A stretch of 64,000 nt of DNA from Acanthochlamys bracteata (GCA_019914995.1 CM034130.1:9238001-9302000); one strand, 5' to 3'. Counted from the first letter of the stretch, positions 12,489 to 26,050 are shown. Made by a program: numbers and translations. Notes: generated from the sequence alone by a model not told the origin.

Positions 12489-13560
12489 CTCAGAATCATT
12501 TATCTCCAACCTCTTCGCCGTTTCGATTCTTTTTCATCTTCTTATTTCCGGTAATAACTTGTTGATGAATAAATCAGATCCACCATGGAGAGCACTAGGA
12601 AAGCTCCCAAGAGAAGAACATCTGCTCACTGCTGATGCGATTTATTAGTTAAAGACGAAGATTTGTGAGAATTTATTTTTTTTCTCTATCTGAAGAGGTC
12701 AGGCGAGCAATGACTACACAGCATTCATTAATTCACACACTTCCGTGTCAATGTGTTTTCATTTGTTATCTTTCACCCATGCAATGAATGTCAGTCAGCA
12801 AATGGTAATAAACTAATAATGATATTCAAATAAACAACTAGAACCATGTGTTTATTTCAAACAGAAAACTTCGCTTTCAAAACCCCACCTTGATAATAAT
12901 AAAATTTCTGCTGCTGAAAAGTCGTCTAACCACTGCTATCCGTTCGTGTGCTCGAAAAATAGAATCTGCAATCCGTTTGAGAAGAAGCAAAGTCAAAAAT
13001 TGGAACTTCGGAGTGTTCTAAAATAACGCAAACATTGATATCATATTTCAACTTTTATTAAACTCTATTTTTTTTTCTGAAAATTTGAATTTAACACTCC
13101 ACGATAAATTAGTTATAATTATAAACTTTACTTTCACTTTTACGTTAAATTTTATTTATATATTTTACTTATTATTCTAAATTTTATTTTTTAATAAACT
13201 TTATTTTTATAAAATTTATTTTTACGAAATTTACTTTTGTATAATTAAAAACACGCCCTAATTTAGAGTTCCTACCTTGATTTGCCATTTGGTCGAGCCA
13301 AACGTCCCTAGGAAATGAAAACAGCTGTGTGCAGCTTATGCCGCCGCAAGAACCTGTCATCTTCAACCTTAGGTAAGATCTATTGAATGTCATCGACTTT
13401 GATGGGGATGTCATTGTTATCCGTTTCAGTTGAAGTCCATATGTTACGACCATAAAGAGAGAAGAAAATTTGGAACAGCTGAGAAATCAACGGATGCTTC
13501 TATTGACTAGTAATACCAATTAAATCACCAAGGATATCAACCAACTAACAAAGGAAAGCA

Positions 13561-13732
13561 GTGACTGTCCACATGATCAATTCACTCGTGCAGTTGTTTA
13601 CCAAAACTGGACCAACCTATAGTCTACTGCATGCTTTTGAACTTATGTGACAGTTCACATGTTCCATACCCTCGTGCAGTTGTTTATAAAAACTGGACCA
13701 AACCTGTTGACCACAGCATGCTTTGAACGTAA
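13561..13732. repeat. Two-copy tandem duplication, about 86 bases per unit
   Basis: Unit 1 starts at 13561 and unit 2 at 13647; both share TCGTGCAGTTGTTTA, AAAACTGGACCAA and a GCATGCTTT stretch in the same order, with scattered substitutions. It lies just past the 3' end of OM64, probably in or near its 3' UTR. Confidence 0.75.
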
Positions 13733-13898
13733 CATAAAATTGACAGGGTAGTGTTTCTGCAAGACGATCTGGAAAACTTGCAAAGAATGCAGTTGCTTTG
13801 GAAATTCTGTATGCTTCTACTCAACAGTATTGTAGAAATCGTCTCTTTGCATGCCTTCAATACTGAAGCTCAACTCTGTTAAGAAAATTTTAGTACTT

Positions 13899-16800
13899 CT
13901 ATTGGAACAGCTTGTTTAGCCTATTAAGAGCAGCATTTGCTGTCTTATTGGTTGGCTCAAGGACAAGTGCATACTTGAAATCTGCAACTCAAACAAACCA
14001 CAAAACACAATTAGTGAAAAAGAGAGAAAAAGAGAGGCAGGAGGAAGCAAAAAAGAGAGAGAGAGAGAGTACCTTCTATTGCTTCCTTATAGTAACCAAG
14101 CATTTCTCTTGCCGTCCCTCTTCGTAGGTAAGCTTTCACATTCTAGAAGGAAAAAGTACATAATTAGTTTATCAGATAACGTATGATGCATTTCTTCTGG
14201 ATTCACGTTAAACACAATAATCCTCATTAAATTTTCATATAATGGTTTGGTACATTCCTAGAGAGGTATAAAAACGAAGAGATAAGGGGTGAACCAACAA
14301 GACCAAAGAAAAATCATATAAAAACGCTTGCCTTTTTATCAATATTGATGGCAGTACTGCAGTCAGCTTCCGCTTGAAGATAACTGAAGCAAAACATACC
14401 CATAAATGCAAAGTTTATAAAAGAGAACTTAAAAAACTGGACAAATCAGTACCTTCCCAATTCCAAATATGCAGCCGCCCTGTTACTATAGTATGTTGCA
14501 GTCTTTCCACTAAGCTTAATTGCCTCAGTATAAAAACCAACAGCCTTCTGCCATTCCTTTTTCTTGTAGGCATTATTACCCTGCTCTATGTACTCAATAT
14601 TAGCAACACAAAAAATGATTTCCAGTTAATCAGATTGTTAGATGCAGTTTTCATCAAGGTGCCGATGAAGGTCTATACGATTGAAACTTATGATCAGACG
14701 TAAAGATAGCATAAAAGAATGCCTAACAGAAAACAACAAGAAGAAGTACTGCAAAACTACCCGAAACAAGAAATCAAACTATGAATCTAAGGAAAAGCTA
14801 ATGCTTTGTTCATGTATAAATTAACTCAAGGAAACTCACCCATGTATCTAGTTCAGAACTAAGAGATTACCATAAAGCACACGTCATGCAAATATCTGAC
14901 AGAGACAATGACAAGAAGAGCAATGATAGCATGATAAATACCGCACTTAAGTTGGCACAACATAGTAGTGATATATGGGGCATCTCAACCCTGAGGTTAC
15001 ATAGAAGTACTCATTGAGAATAAATAAAATAGAAACCATACGTGAAAAGTTGAAGAAAGTTAAAGGAACTAATACAGTTACCTTCTCTTTTGCTAGTTCA
15101 GCAGATTCTTCTTTGCTTATGTTGCTATTTGAAAAGTTGGATTTTGATACTACATCGACTTCTTCTTGAAGAGAGACAAACATAGCATTTACAGTATCTA
15201 GCAAAAATTTATCAGCTCCATGCCTTGCAATAAAGGAGACTGATATAGGCAGCTTGTCATGTGACCCAAGGGGTACTGTAAGCTGCAAGTTTTGTAAAAG
15301 AACCTAGATTAAATTCAGAGCAATACAGTCTCAGATCTCAGATGGCCAATTTTGAAAATGCAAGGTACCTGACAGCATCCGCACATGCTGGCAATAGATA
15401 AGAGACTTAAAGAACGAAGTTGGAAGTCCTCTGAATGAATCTCCTTTCCATTAAGTTTGGGGGGTGATCCAGGCACAGTGGGAAGAACAAGAACTCCATC
15501 ATCCTTCAGTTACAAAGGAAAGAAAAAAACATCAACAGTGACCTGCTTTCTTCTTTATATCTTACCGCTAACTGAGTACCTTCTTACAAATGTGTAACAT
15601 GCTCTAGCAATTCAATAAACAGACAAGTATGCATTACATATTCTGTTGCACTATACTAACTCAGATTCAAATAAAATAAGTATGAGCATAATATGACAAA
15701 GTCCTTAAATGTATATGCTCCATTACTATATGACCTTATGTAGCAGAATGAATCACAACATAGGAAGAGAGGAATGTTTGGGACTGGACAGCCAACAAGA
15801 AATTATCAGTTCTGACTACCATTGCATAACATCACTCAGTTTATAGATCATCTTAATCAAATTGAAAGATAGACCACAGTTGAAACTTAAAAAGATAACA
15901 TACGACCAAGAAATATCATCAGTTGCTTATGTCATATTATTTCATATCGGATCAGTTGCAATAACAAAGGTGAGTATCTTTGCAGGTTAGCCAGGCCAGG
16001 AGAATTAATATATTAGATTAGTCAACCCCTCAATCATCCAAACACATCTAACTTATCTTTTCAAAGGGTTATTACTTCAAGGGTTAAATGCAACCTATTG
16101 CTAACGACAGACAAATTTTACTAGGCTAACCCATGAATGAAAACTTGTGTTCTTTCCGAGATAGCTAGTTAAGGAGTCGAACTATTTAATTTAACCCAGG
16201 AAAGAGGAGGGACTGAAGCAATGTAAATCGACCAAATATTAAAGAGAACAAGCATGACACTCAAAACAAGAATAACACCATGATACTGAAAAGAACATCA
16301 AAACCAAAACTTTAAAAATCCTCGATTAATTGTAAATATCAAGTGATTTGTATTTGCTATGTAAAGAAGCCACCATCACAAGTTACTGGTATTGCAGTAG
16401 GAACTTCTATTAATCAATGTTTATCAGTAGTTCTTGCAATTAGTTAAACTAAGCATAAGCTTTTGAACCATTTTGGCCAAGCCATCCAGCCTCACCTCCT
16501 AAACCTCAAGGATAGCCAAACAGTTAAATACATTAAGCGTAAGAAAGTTTAAAATGTGATATTCACATGTATTGTTTCTCCTCAAAGTATTGATTGGTTG
16601 GAACCTTTAAGAAATTTAAGTGATTCATTAGGTATGAGAACCTATGCGAGCCAAATTAATCCTTCTTATCCTGTAAAATAATGCTAACCACCTCACATGA
16701 TACCAGACAAATGTTGATAAATAAGCTAAACTTGGTGTTAAAGCTAGGATGCTCAACAAATCTTCTCAGGCTTTGCACATTTCCAAACCTCCAAAAGTGA

Positions 16801-19800
16801 TGGATGGCATGATATATTATTGACAATGTAGAGGAAAAACAAAAAAAAGAAAATAGCAAGAGGGACCTTTAAAAGTGCATCTAGAGCTCGCTGTGCTTCG
16901 TTTCTCACAGACAAGCAGTAGCCGATACGTACATCATTATCATCTATTGTCACATTCATGTAAGATGATATACAACTATCAATAGCCGGCTTAATAGAGT
17001 TGATCCACTCATAGTGATTTTTCCTGAACTCGTACCTGAAATTTAAAACCATAGACATGCTTCAGCTAACGACAAAGTCATTATGACTGTTTGAAGGATT
17101 TAAAGTCAAATTGAATGCAGGTTTTGCTTTTAGAAGAGATTATGAAAGCTATGCTAATAAGAGCTTCCAAAGAGATTTACTAATGCTTCAATAGAAACAT
17201 GAAAACTTCAAAAGGTTATGTACATATTTGGAACTGGAATATCCTAGTGACATGTATCTATGAGCTTTTTACTTCTCTAAGAAGCTTCAAGGACATGTAT
17301 TGAGCATCTCAAGAACTTAAAGAGGTACCTTTACCTTGGGCACTCCAAGAATAAAGAAAAACCATTGTACACTAATTGATGCATACATAATTGTAAAAAT
17401 ATATGGGTATCACATGTATGCATAGTCAATCTGCAAGTCATAATAGGTATGCAGAGAGAATTGGCACACAAGTAAGAATTAATGGGATGATACATTCAGG
17501 CTAATTGTATGTCACCCTCAACAACAGCATCCTCCTCAGAATAACATATTTAAGATAACTCTTAACTTTAGTAAGGTACTGCAATTTGTACAATATATTT
17601 AATAAGAGATAAAAAATGCAGAATAATACTCACTTGTGTACGAAGCACATAGCACTTGCAAGTGATGCCAATGAAGAAATTTTGCTGACACTGTTTTTGC
17701 TTGCATCCTGAAAATGTTTCAAGCTGGGAATTTTGGGGGCGATGTGATCTCCTAAGTTTATATGACTCAGAAGTTGTCCTGCACATCAATGCGATGATCA
17801 CTTGATCAGTATCAAAATAAATAACAAAGCAGTTGCAATGAACAATAGAACATAATTACTGAAATTTCTGAAAACTGCAAAGCATAATTGATGCAACATA
17901 CTTCCATACAACTTCTCTGAAGATTTGATCACCACCTGTGTAACTCTACTCACGGGGATCTTCATGAGTTGAAAACAGTCGTCAGCCATTATGATATGTC
18001 TCGGCGGACGAGTCTCAACATAAGGGAGTTGAAGCAATAAATGTCCCACACGATGCAGAGTGCTAGGATCTTTAGCAAAACATCCTGCAGTATGTAAACT
18101 TGAATGTAACTTCTTCCACTAGCATTTACTTATAACCATGTTTTAGTCGATTCATCATCATCATATATATATATATATATAGAAGAGAAAATACAAATCA
18201 AATAGAAAAAGATAGCTTCGATTCGCATATAGTATATGAAAGAAATAGGGGGGGCTAACACAAAGTGGTTATCAATTGTTGCAATAACAACTATAGCAAA
18301 TCTCCAATTTTTCAGCTAAATCTTTTAGATACTCTATACACATGCTATTTCCTAAATCTAATTAACTTGATTTAACAAAACCTAAAAGTATTGTAAACCT
18401 GAGCAAAGCAATTGATTGTACCTATTGATATATTGTACCTAGATACCACTAGAAACCACATACTTGACCCTCCCAACTGAAGCACAAAATGGATACAAAT
18501 GAGTAGAACAGGAAGTATTTTACAACAAACTTTCTACTGAGCTCCTATAAATTTGACCACATCCACTAAGTTTGAAGTTTTGGGCACATGAGCATGAATC
18601 TTACTGTGCCATAAATAAGTACATCTTTCATGAACATGCACATCCTAAATGAACTACAATGCCTGTGTCAGGTGTCCTAAGTGAACTACATTTGTCAGCC
18701 TCCTCAGATATCAGGGTCAGTCATGTATATGTTTTTACTCATGCATGTAATTTCACAACATGAACATATAAACAACTTACGAGCACAAAATCTATTGCTT
18801 CGAACAAACAACAAAGAGATTCTCTCATACCAATTGTGTCAAGGCTTGGAGAGACAGGAATAACGCCAATATTGGAAATGGTAGAATGTGAAGGTCGAAA
18901 TCCCAAGACACCACAAAAAGCAGCTGGTACTCTCACACCTCCAATACTGTCAACACCTGCATTTCTTGGAGTCAGTAATAATCTATGTTCATCATTAGAC
19001 AGCATATACTACAAAATTGTAAATAATACAAATTGCTAGGTAGCTCTGAATGCTCCATCTCTTAAATATACAATGCAAGAGTAGCCGGTTACTATTGTAA
19101 TTATTCTTCACAACTTTCTAAAGCTTGAAAGAGAGTTGAAAAGAAGAGTACCATTATTAACTTTTGTTACACTATTCCAAATGAAATCAATCCCCTTTAA
19201 TTAGAGCATATTTGCTTGCGGTAATAAGATAAGGAAAGAGCTACTATTCTCCCAAGTAATTAACTAAGGCATATGCAATGGGCTACATTATTGTTGAACA
19301 AAGGATGAGGTATCAACACAACCTCATCGTTGTCAGATGTAGTTAAATATTGAGCCATGGCAAATATTGGTTCATCTTTGCCGGGAAAGCGCCCTCCTCA
19401 AAGTGTGATTCAGCCCTTCCCAAACCAAAATCCTCTTATCTTATTTCCATTGAGGGGCAAGTTCTATAATAAGAACAAAATTTCCTTGCTTAGCAACTTC
19501 GTCATATTTCCTAGTAATCATTTCTTGATCAAATATAGAATGACAGCTCTCTTAGATGTCAAAAGAATAAATAAATAAATAAATAATAAAAATAGCAACT
19601 ACATAAGAACAAAGTTTTCAATTACTATGGAGGCCACTAGCAATTTCTCCTGATCGATATATGGAAAGGTATCAGAATATATGATAAACATCTATCTCAG
19701 GTACAGGCATAGCAATAAAGAAGATTTTACCCAAAGAGAAGTCTACAAGGCCGCTAGCAGCAACAACGGCTGATCCACTTGAACAACCTCCAGGCAATCT

Positions 19801-22134
19801 GTCTAGAGCTGAACAGTTGGTAGGTGTCCCAAAATGCTTGCTTTCACCAGTAATACTGAACATGCATAATATTTTAGGAGCGAAAGGTGTTACACAAGAA
19901 GGCAGTAGAAACCAAGAATAATAGTTTAAAGCTATTCTTCTCCAAACTAAAAAAGCTATACTTGATATCAATGCCACACAACAGAAGCTTCTTACGCACA
20001 ATGGTATAAATAGAAAGAAAATACAGGACGAAAAAATTAAGAGGAAATATCTTATGTAACATAATATGACTAGACAATTCTAGATGTAGCTCTCACCTAC
20101 ATGCCATATCATCAACAACAGTTTTTCCAATACAAGTGGCACCACCTTCTATGAGTGCTGAAACCACGGCTGAAGTTTGTGAAGCAGGCTCATGTGTTCT
20201 TGCCCAGTCCAGGTTGCCAAATCCAGTGACCTGTCCCTCAATATCGAATCTGAAAATTTGCAAAGGATGACTAGGGATAACATAAACTAAAGGCAAAATG
20301 GTAATGTAAAGAGATAGATCTACTCAAAGTAAATACCAAATGCTATGTCTTAATTTCATCTGCAAATGATATATCTATTCAAATTAATTAACAAATGTCA
20401 TACTTAACTTCTGTAATGGGTTTTACGAATAAAAAGGGTCAATTTTAAAATAAACATGCAATAAGCATCTTTCACTTTCATCTACATTCAGGATTGCAAC
20501 TTTGTGATCAATTAAATTCTACCGTAACAGATAGGAATAAAAAAGCAACATTCGGAATATATCTCCTGCATTGCAAGAAATCTGAGTTGACAGAAAACAG
20601 CTTCATCAGAAACCAGAATTACTTAAAAGGTGCCCTATTTGTTGTTGTTGTTTTGTTGTGTTTTAGTTGGGAACAAAAGTTTGATCATCCACATTGACTA
20701 TAGCAACATGGACTACAAGGTTAGATCTAGTAATCAAAACAATGGATAGCGCATGTACCTAAAAATCCTGACTAAACATTAAAAAAGAATTAAATTCAAG
20801 TTCAATTGCTTGTTTGATCACTGAGTGTGATTCCAATTTGAATAATATCAACTTATGAAGAGATAAAATTACTTTCCTACGATTAACAATACAGTTCTGT
20901 AGGTAAAGTTGCCTATATTGGCTTCAAAATGGACACATTAACAATTTCACATAGAATGTCCCAACAATTGCATGGAAGCAGAAATCAGGTGGAAGATTCT
21001 CCATTGTATAGCAGTACAATGTGAACTACAAAAATGCCCTAAAGTAATTGATGAGAAAATTATCAGAGAATCAAACACTAGGAACAGAAAGAACATGAAG
21101 AATACAAAAAAATTCATAGTAGGTATGCAACAAAACCAACTTTGGACGAATGCAGAATTCAATATGCTAGGAAGACAGAGAATTCAACCCAGAAATATTG
21201 TAAGACCATCAATTGCCCCAATAGGCTAACTGCGCATTTACCTTAATAGAAAATTCCATATCACAGGAAAAGCGTAAGACTGGCAGGACGAGTGAAGTTT
21301 CACCACAATCAAATTGAACAAAGCAGAAAACTAGCAATCAATCATGCCCACAACAATACAGATAATTCAAAAAATAATGCACATACTTGCATCAGAAGCA
21401 ACAACAACAACTACAATTCTGATTCTAACTAATAAAAAGCAAAACCAGAAATACAAATACAAGCACAGCAATAAGAAAAAACAGAAATTCAATGGAATCA
21501 ATTGCAGGATGGCATGCATCAGCAGCAACAGTACTAATTTTAACTAGTAAGAAGCACAAAACAGTATTGTCAGCAGCAGTAGTAGCAACAATTACATCGT
21601 AGCATTAGCAGAGATATCAATGGAATCAACTGTACAATAGAATCAGCACCAGCAATGACAGATTTAATTTTGAATAATAACAAGCACAAAACACTACCAC
21701 CACAAGCAGCAGCAGCAGCAATCACACAGCACCCTTAGCATTAGCAGAGAATTCAATGGAACCAATTACACAGTAGAATGGCAGCATGCCAGCATCAACA
21801 ATAACATGATGATTTACTGTAATTCAATGGAATCAACCACAAAGTAGTATAAGTAGCAGCAACAACAAATTCAACTAAACCCAATCCTCATAAAGAAAGT
21901 CAAAAAAAGTAGAGAGAGTAGAGCTTACACATCAGCAACAGCAAAGGTGAGTCCGGTGAGTGGGTGCGGGGCTTTTGGGGGCGCCGGTTGCGGCGGGGGA
22001 AGCAGCTCAAACCTAGCAACGAAAGCTCCGAAATCTTCCTTCACCGCACGCTTCAATCTTCTCGCCATCAACAGAACTCCGGCCAATCCCAAACCAAGAA
22101 CAACCCACAAATTCTTCGCCATCGACGAAGACAT
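13899..22134 (-). CDS. OM64: OM64/OEP64-type protein: inactive amidase plus TPR import receptor
   Basis: Thirteen exons give a 591-residue protein: 21929-22134, 20097-20249, 19731-19855, 18831-18956, 17902-18084, 17634-17778, 16867-17035, 15369-15503, 15082-15282, 14453-14580, 14332-14383, 14073-14142, 13899-13981. The summed length is an exact multiple of three and the frame stays open. Visible: an N-terminal membrane anchor (about residues 8-23), an amidase-signature domain (PGGCSSGSAV at 141-150), and three TPR repeats from about 482 to the end. The family docks Hsp90/Hsp70-bound preproteins through its TPR domain at the mitochondrial or plastid outer membrane. Amidase catalytic residues are gone: the Lys position reads Ala (FAVADVF) and the nucleophile Ser reads Gly168 (SIGGVR). 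Exon 11 ends at a GC donor. The N terminus resembles mitochondrial OM64 more than plastid Toc64, but I cannot settle the organelle. Confidence 0.95.
21489..21840. repeat. Degenerate minisatellite in OM64 intron 1
   Basis: A TCAATGGAA(T/C)CAA block recurs at 21489, 21617, 21753 and 21824. The first two units, about 128 and 136 bases, also share an AAGCACAAAACA segment, a CAG-rich segment and TAGCATTAGCAGAGA in the same order. The last units are truncated. The 1.7 kb intron that holds it spans 20250-21928. Confidence 0.7.
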
Positions 22135-22379
22135 CTTCCAATTAGTTCTTCGAAATTTTCTGTGTAGAAGAAGAGAAGGGGATAACGGGGGCAGAGAGAG
22201 TGTTGTGAGCTGCTTGGGATAATAAGAATATTACAAAATCTATATTCTTTCTTTCCAAGACCTGGAAAGCAAATAGTAGAAAGCTCGCTTGGGTTCTTGT
22301 TAAAGTTTTGCAGAAAACTACCCAAGTTTTCTCTATTCTGTATAAATCCACTTTTTTTATTTAAAATGCATATTCCTCA

Positions 22380-25300
22380 TTGCTGGAGTTCTGGTTGGTA
22401 CCTTGGATGACATCGATGAACTGGCGTGGATCGTGCATCTGGCAGACCTCCACGTCAGCGCTTACATCCTGATGGCGCACGCGATCTCGGTCGATTCTTT
22501 CCGCCAGCTCTACGAACCATCAATCCTTCTATCGTTCTTATCACGGTGATCTCACCGGTACTGTGAACAAACTCCAGTTCAATTTCTTTGTTCTTTAATA
22601 AAAACATGCTTTTTTGTGAATTTAATGGCGTTCTTACGATTTTATAGCTTCTAGAAGTTGGTTCCCAAGGAAAAGATGGAACCTTGGAACTCAATTTCAT
22701 TGTTCTCTAATAAGAATTGTGCATGTTTACCAATTCAGTGGCTTTTACGTGATTTCTAAGCTTGTAGATTTAAAGTTTGCGAGGTAAAATTGCGGTCCTG
22801 GAAGCACATGACTTCCCTTGATTTAGTATCTAATACGAAACATGTTCTTTGTCAATTCGATGGCGTTCTTATAATTTTCAATTAGCATGTAGGTGAGGAT
22901 TGCTTAGAGAAAAATGGTATCTTGGAAGCACTACAACACCATTTCATCAAAATGTCTTTGTGTTGCTGTAAACTAAACTGGTTTCCTTCTTAAGGAACAT
23001 GATGATATCTTAGTGTTGTTTCGACTTTATCGGGTGGTGGGTGATGATATGTAATTTGAATGAATGGATACTGGTTCGAGCATTTAGTGGGATAAGATTT
23101 GTTTGTTTTTAGGTTAGTTATTTCTTCCTGGTTAGTACTGTTTATAAATTAAGTTAATATATAGGTTTGATTTGTGAATGTACAATTGCAAGTGAGGACA
23201 GATCTAGGCAAAACTGTGCGAACCAAATGCTAATTTCCAGGTAGTGTAGTATGATCGATATACTACAAAAAGAATGAGTTGGTGCAAACTAAAATTTTTT
23301 AGTTTAGAAATGCTGCAGGGCTGCATGAAGCTGAGAGATTCAGAATGTTTTCATTGAGGACTGTATCCTTTTGATAAACTAAATAAAAATGCAAATATAA
23401 ACAGATTATAAATAACTAGCGGCCATTATCTATTGATAGGTATACCTTTACTTTGTCAAAAGTTCATAGGCAAAAGAATTAATCACGTCTGACAAATAAA
23501 ACTTCTATACTGTGGAGTTAATAATTGAACTTGTTTTTATAAGTATTACTTCAAAATTGTGTTTTGGCCCTTATATGTTTTTTCATATGCTAAAAGAAAG
23601 TGGAGAACCAGCAGAAGGCAGGATGAGTCAGAGTGGATCTAGTACAAGAGTACTCTCGATTTAGTTGTTAATAAGAGTGGAATTGACAAGAAAGAAGGTG
23701 TTTGATATTAGGGGCAATCATGAAAAATATGGAGTTCCTTATGTTGAAGGTAGTTTGGATTTCTTTTCCAAGGGCAATGTTGGCTCTCAGCTCAATACTT
23801 GGCACTATCAAAAGCTTCTCTCTTTTGGATTGCCTTGACCCTCTAATGTTCTTTGGCTTTAACTTTTATACCTTTACCATTTTCAAGAAGTGTATTGATG
23901 CATGGGGTACTCATATAATTATCTTATTTTTTGGCTTCATATATTTTTCAAAGTGGGAGGCCTATTTTGTTTCACTTAATACTCAGTATTCAGTACAACT
24001 ATGTATCTTGATCTTTACTGTTCAACTGAAAGCACTTTCCCATCATTTGTATGTTTAAGGGTTTTATTTTATTTTTTTAGATTGTATGTATGTGGACTAC
24101 TGATACAATTAGAATGATAGCGAAACTTTACACTGAAAATTAGGGCCACTGGCATGCAGTTCTTGATGTCTATATACATCTGTACATCTTGATCGTCTAA
24201 GCAATTTACTTTGTAGCCTATGGTTCACAGCCACAATTATAAATCTCGATATTGGGATTTCTAGTGAAGAATGTGTTGTAAGGTCGTACTTTTTACTTAT
24301 GTTTGATATACTTGTGATTGCATTGGCTTTTAGTCTGATGATGTTAGAAGCTAGAAACTTTTTTTTTTTTTTTTGAATCTTTTCTCTGTTTGTGCATTTA
24401 TTGTTGGTCACTGAGACTGGGATGAAATTATAAGAAATGTGATTATGTCTGTTTTTGCTCTTGCACTTTCTGAAAACCCTCATACTTAAGTTTTCATTAT
24501 GTTTGACTGATCATCTGATTGAAGTTTTTCAGGGACAGGATAGCATATATTTCTTTGTTGGTATGGATGACACTGTCACTGTTGGAATACATGGGCCCTC
24601 AAATATGTTTGGCCATCCTAACATGAGAGGATGATTACTATTGAATCAGAACTCATATTGGGCAAACAAGAGTACTGCCGCTGTTACAAAAGTTGTACGT
24701 CGCCACTTTGCAATGTCTTACTGCCTCATCTGAAAAAGGGGAGCAATATGAAGATATTTTTGCAAGGCAATCTGTTTTGGCATACTATTATGGCCACCTG
24801 CATGCAACCTTTGGCAAGAGGCTGTGGAGACTCCATAATCTTCTAGTGGAAACTGAACCTATAGAGTGGAATAAAGCTAAGCAGTTATGGGACTGGGAAC
24901 TCTGAGACTGGAAAGAATCGAGGTTTATAAGAGTTTTAGCAATAGACCAAGGTCACATTTCGTTTCTGGACTTCCAGTTTTTCACATATCAGAAATCAAC
25001 CAGCGTTTTCAAAGCCTTGATCCTCGTTACTACACCCTGATTCATGAAGCATGAACAGAATTGATGCAAGTGCCATGAAATACGGAAGGACATCGATGTT
25101 CTTGTATTTTCCATTCTGCAATCCTGAGGTAACTGCCAAGATCCTTGACTCATCAAGAGGCTTGCTACCCTCTCTTCCATGCATGGAATGCAGAAAACTA
25201 CAAAAGCAAATCTGCTGCTCGTTACTGGCTGCGTGTGCCTGTGTTAGATTTTCAAGGCAAGGAAAGTAGAAGTGATCTGAGACGTTTCTCTGTCATGGTA

Positions 25301-26050
25301 AGACTGCTCATGACCACTCAATGATGGACTTTCACACCTTTTGACGTGCAATTGGAGGAGCTATACAAGGTTCTCTTGTGGGGCAATATTATTTGTGTTG
25401 CTTTGTTAGTCTTTCTACCACCACCTGGAGTATTTTATGAGAAGAATAAGCAGATGCGGCTTTCACCAAGCAGACGTGGAAAGATCCTTTTTCGTGAGAG
25501 CTTGTTCATGATAGAGGGTTCTAGATGTGGAACATTGTGTTGTGCCATGTTATTTATTTGGTCTATCTGCTTGTTCTGCCATGTTTGGGGGTAAGCGCAA
25601 CATCTGTAGATGGAGATATTTGTAACATGTAAATATTTAGATGGAGTGTAGAGACACACAATTGGGGAGGTGGACTAGCCTGGCAGTCACCCTACCTTTC
25701 ATATATCTGGCGGTTGCACCAATATCTCTACTTATTTACAGCTTATTTGCTGAATGGTCAGCCACTTGCTCACATACAAAAGCAAGGAGCTTAAGCGGGC
25801 TGCTTTCTGTTGGTTCGAGACGTAGTCCGGAACGTGATTGAAATGCTTTGTTGTGGTCTTTAAGCGGCACTGGTGCGTCCAATATTATTCATTAGATATG
25901 CAGAGGTCGGATAAGATTGGCAGTTCTCTTGGGATGTCTGCTATTGGTTTAATACATCTTAAGGTGAGGTATTATCTATTAATTCCCTCTTCTGTTGCCT
26001 TACTGCTGTTTTATTTGTCTCCGGTTGTAAATTATGTTGTTGTGTAGAGA
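22380..26050 (+). pseudogene. Relic of a TMEM62-like metallophosphoesterase gene
   Basis: Dispersed pieces match, in order, the plant putative metallophosphoesterase family (At3g03305-like, calcineurin-type fold, C-terminal membrane helices). Near 22410-22460 there is a VHLADLHVSAY block carrying the metal-binding DLH. At 22465-22560 HPDGARDLGRFFPPA then GDLTG follow, each in a different frame. At 23700-23838 DIRGNHEKYGVPYVEGSLDF is followed by a stop. At 24533-24620 there is FFVGMDDTVT and GPSNMFGHPN. At 24780-24900 GHLHATFGKR and WDWEL appear, then DWKES...VLAIDQGH. Near 25220-25300 RYWLRVPVLDFQGKES is present, and hydrophobic remnants lie near 25340-25430 and 25660-25770. Some AG/GT boundaries survive, so it decayed from a genomic copy rather than a processed mRNA. 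Many frameshifts and stops rule out a functional enzyme. It is divergent from OM64, starting only about 250 bases upstream of its ATG. Confidence 0.85.
24358..24375. repeat. Poly-T tract
   Basis: A run of about 18 T residues within a probable former intron of the metallophosphoesterase relic. Confidence 0.8.

Larger units (their letters stand above)
8530..13560. other. DELLA 3' flank and repeat-rich spacer
   Basis: The first few hundred bases are the probable 3' UTR of the DELLA gene. A GC-richer patch at 9285-9460 contains a perfect ten-base palindrome with a G-box core. The rest is AT-rich and holds two clear MITE-like copies (10763-11004 and 12251-12488), a possible third (10018-10205), a degenerate tRNA-like B-box piece near 10330, and another AT-rich family near 13030-13258. 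No gene is recognised. Confidence 0.6.

Noticed and set aside
24109-24483. 124-codon minus-strand open frame within the metallophosphoesterase relic
   Set aside because: It is antisense to a former intron, includes the poly-T tract as a Lys run, and resembles no family.
24631-24905. Two overlapping open frames taken as separate small genes
   Set aside because: Both are pieces of the metallophosphoesterase relic; only the GHLHATFG frame follows the family.
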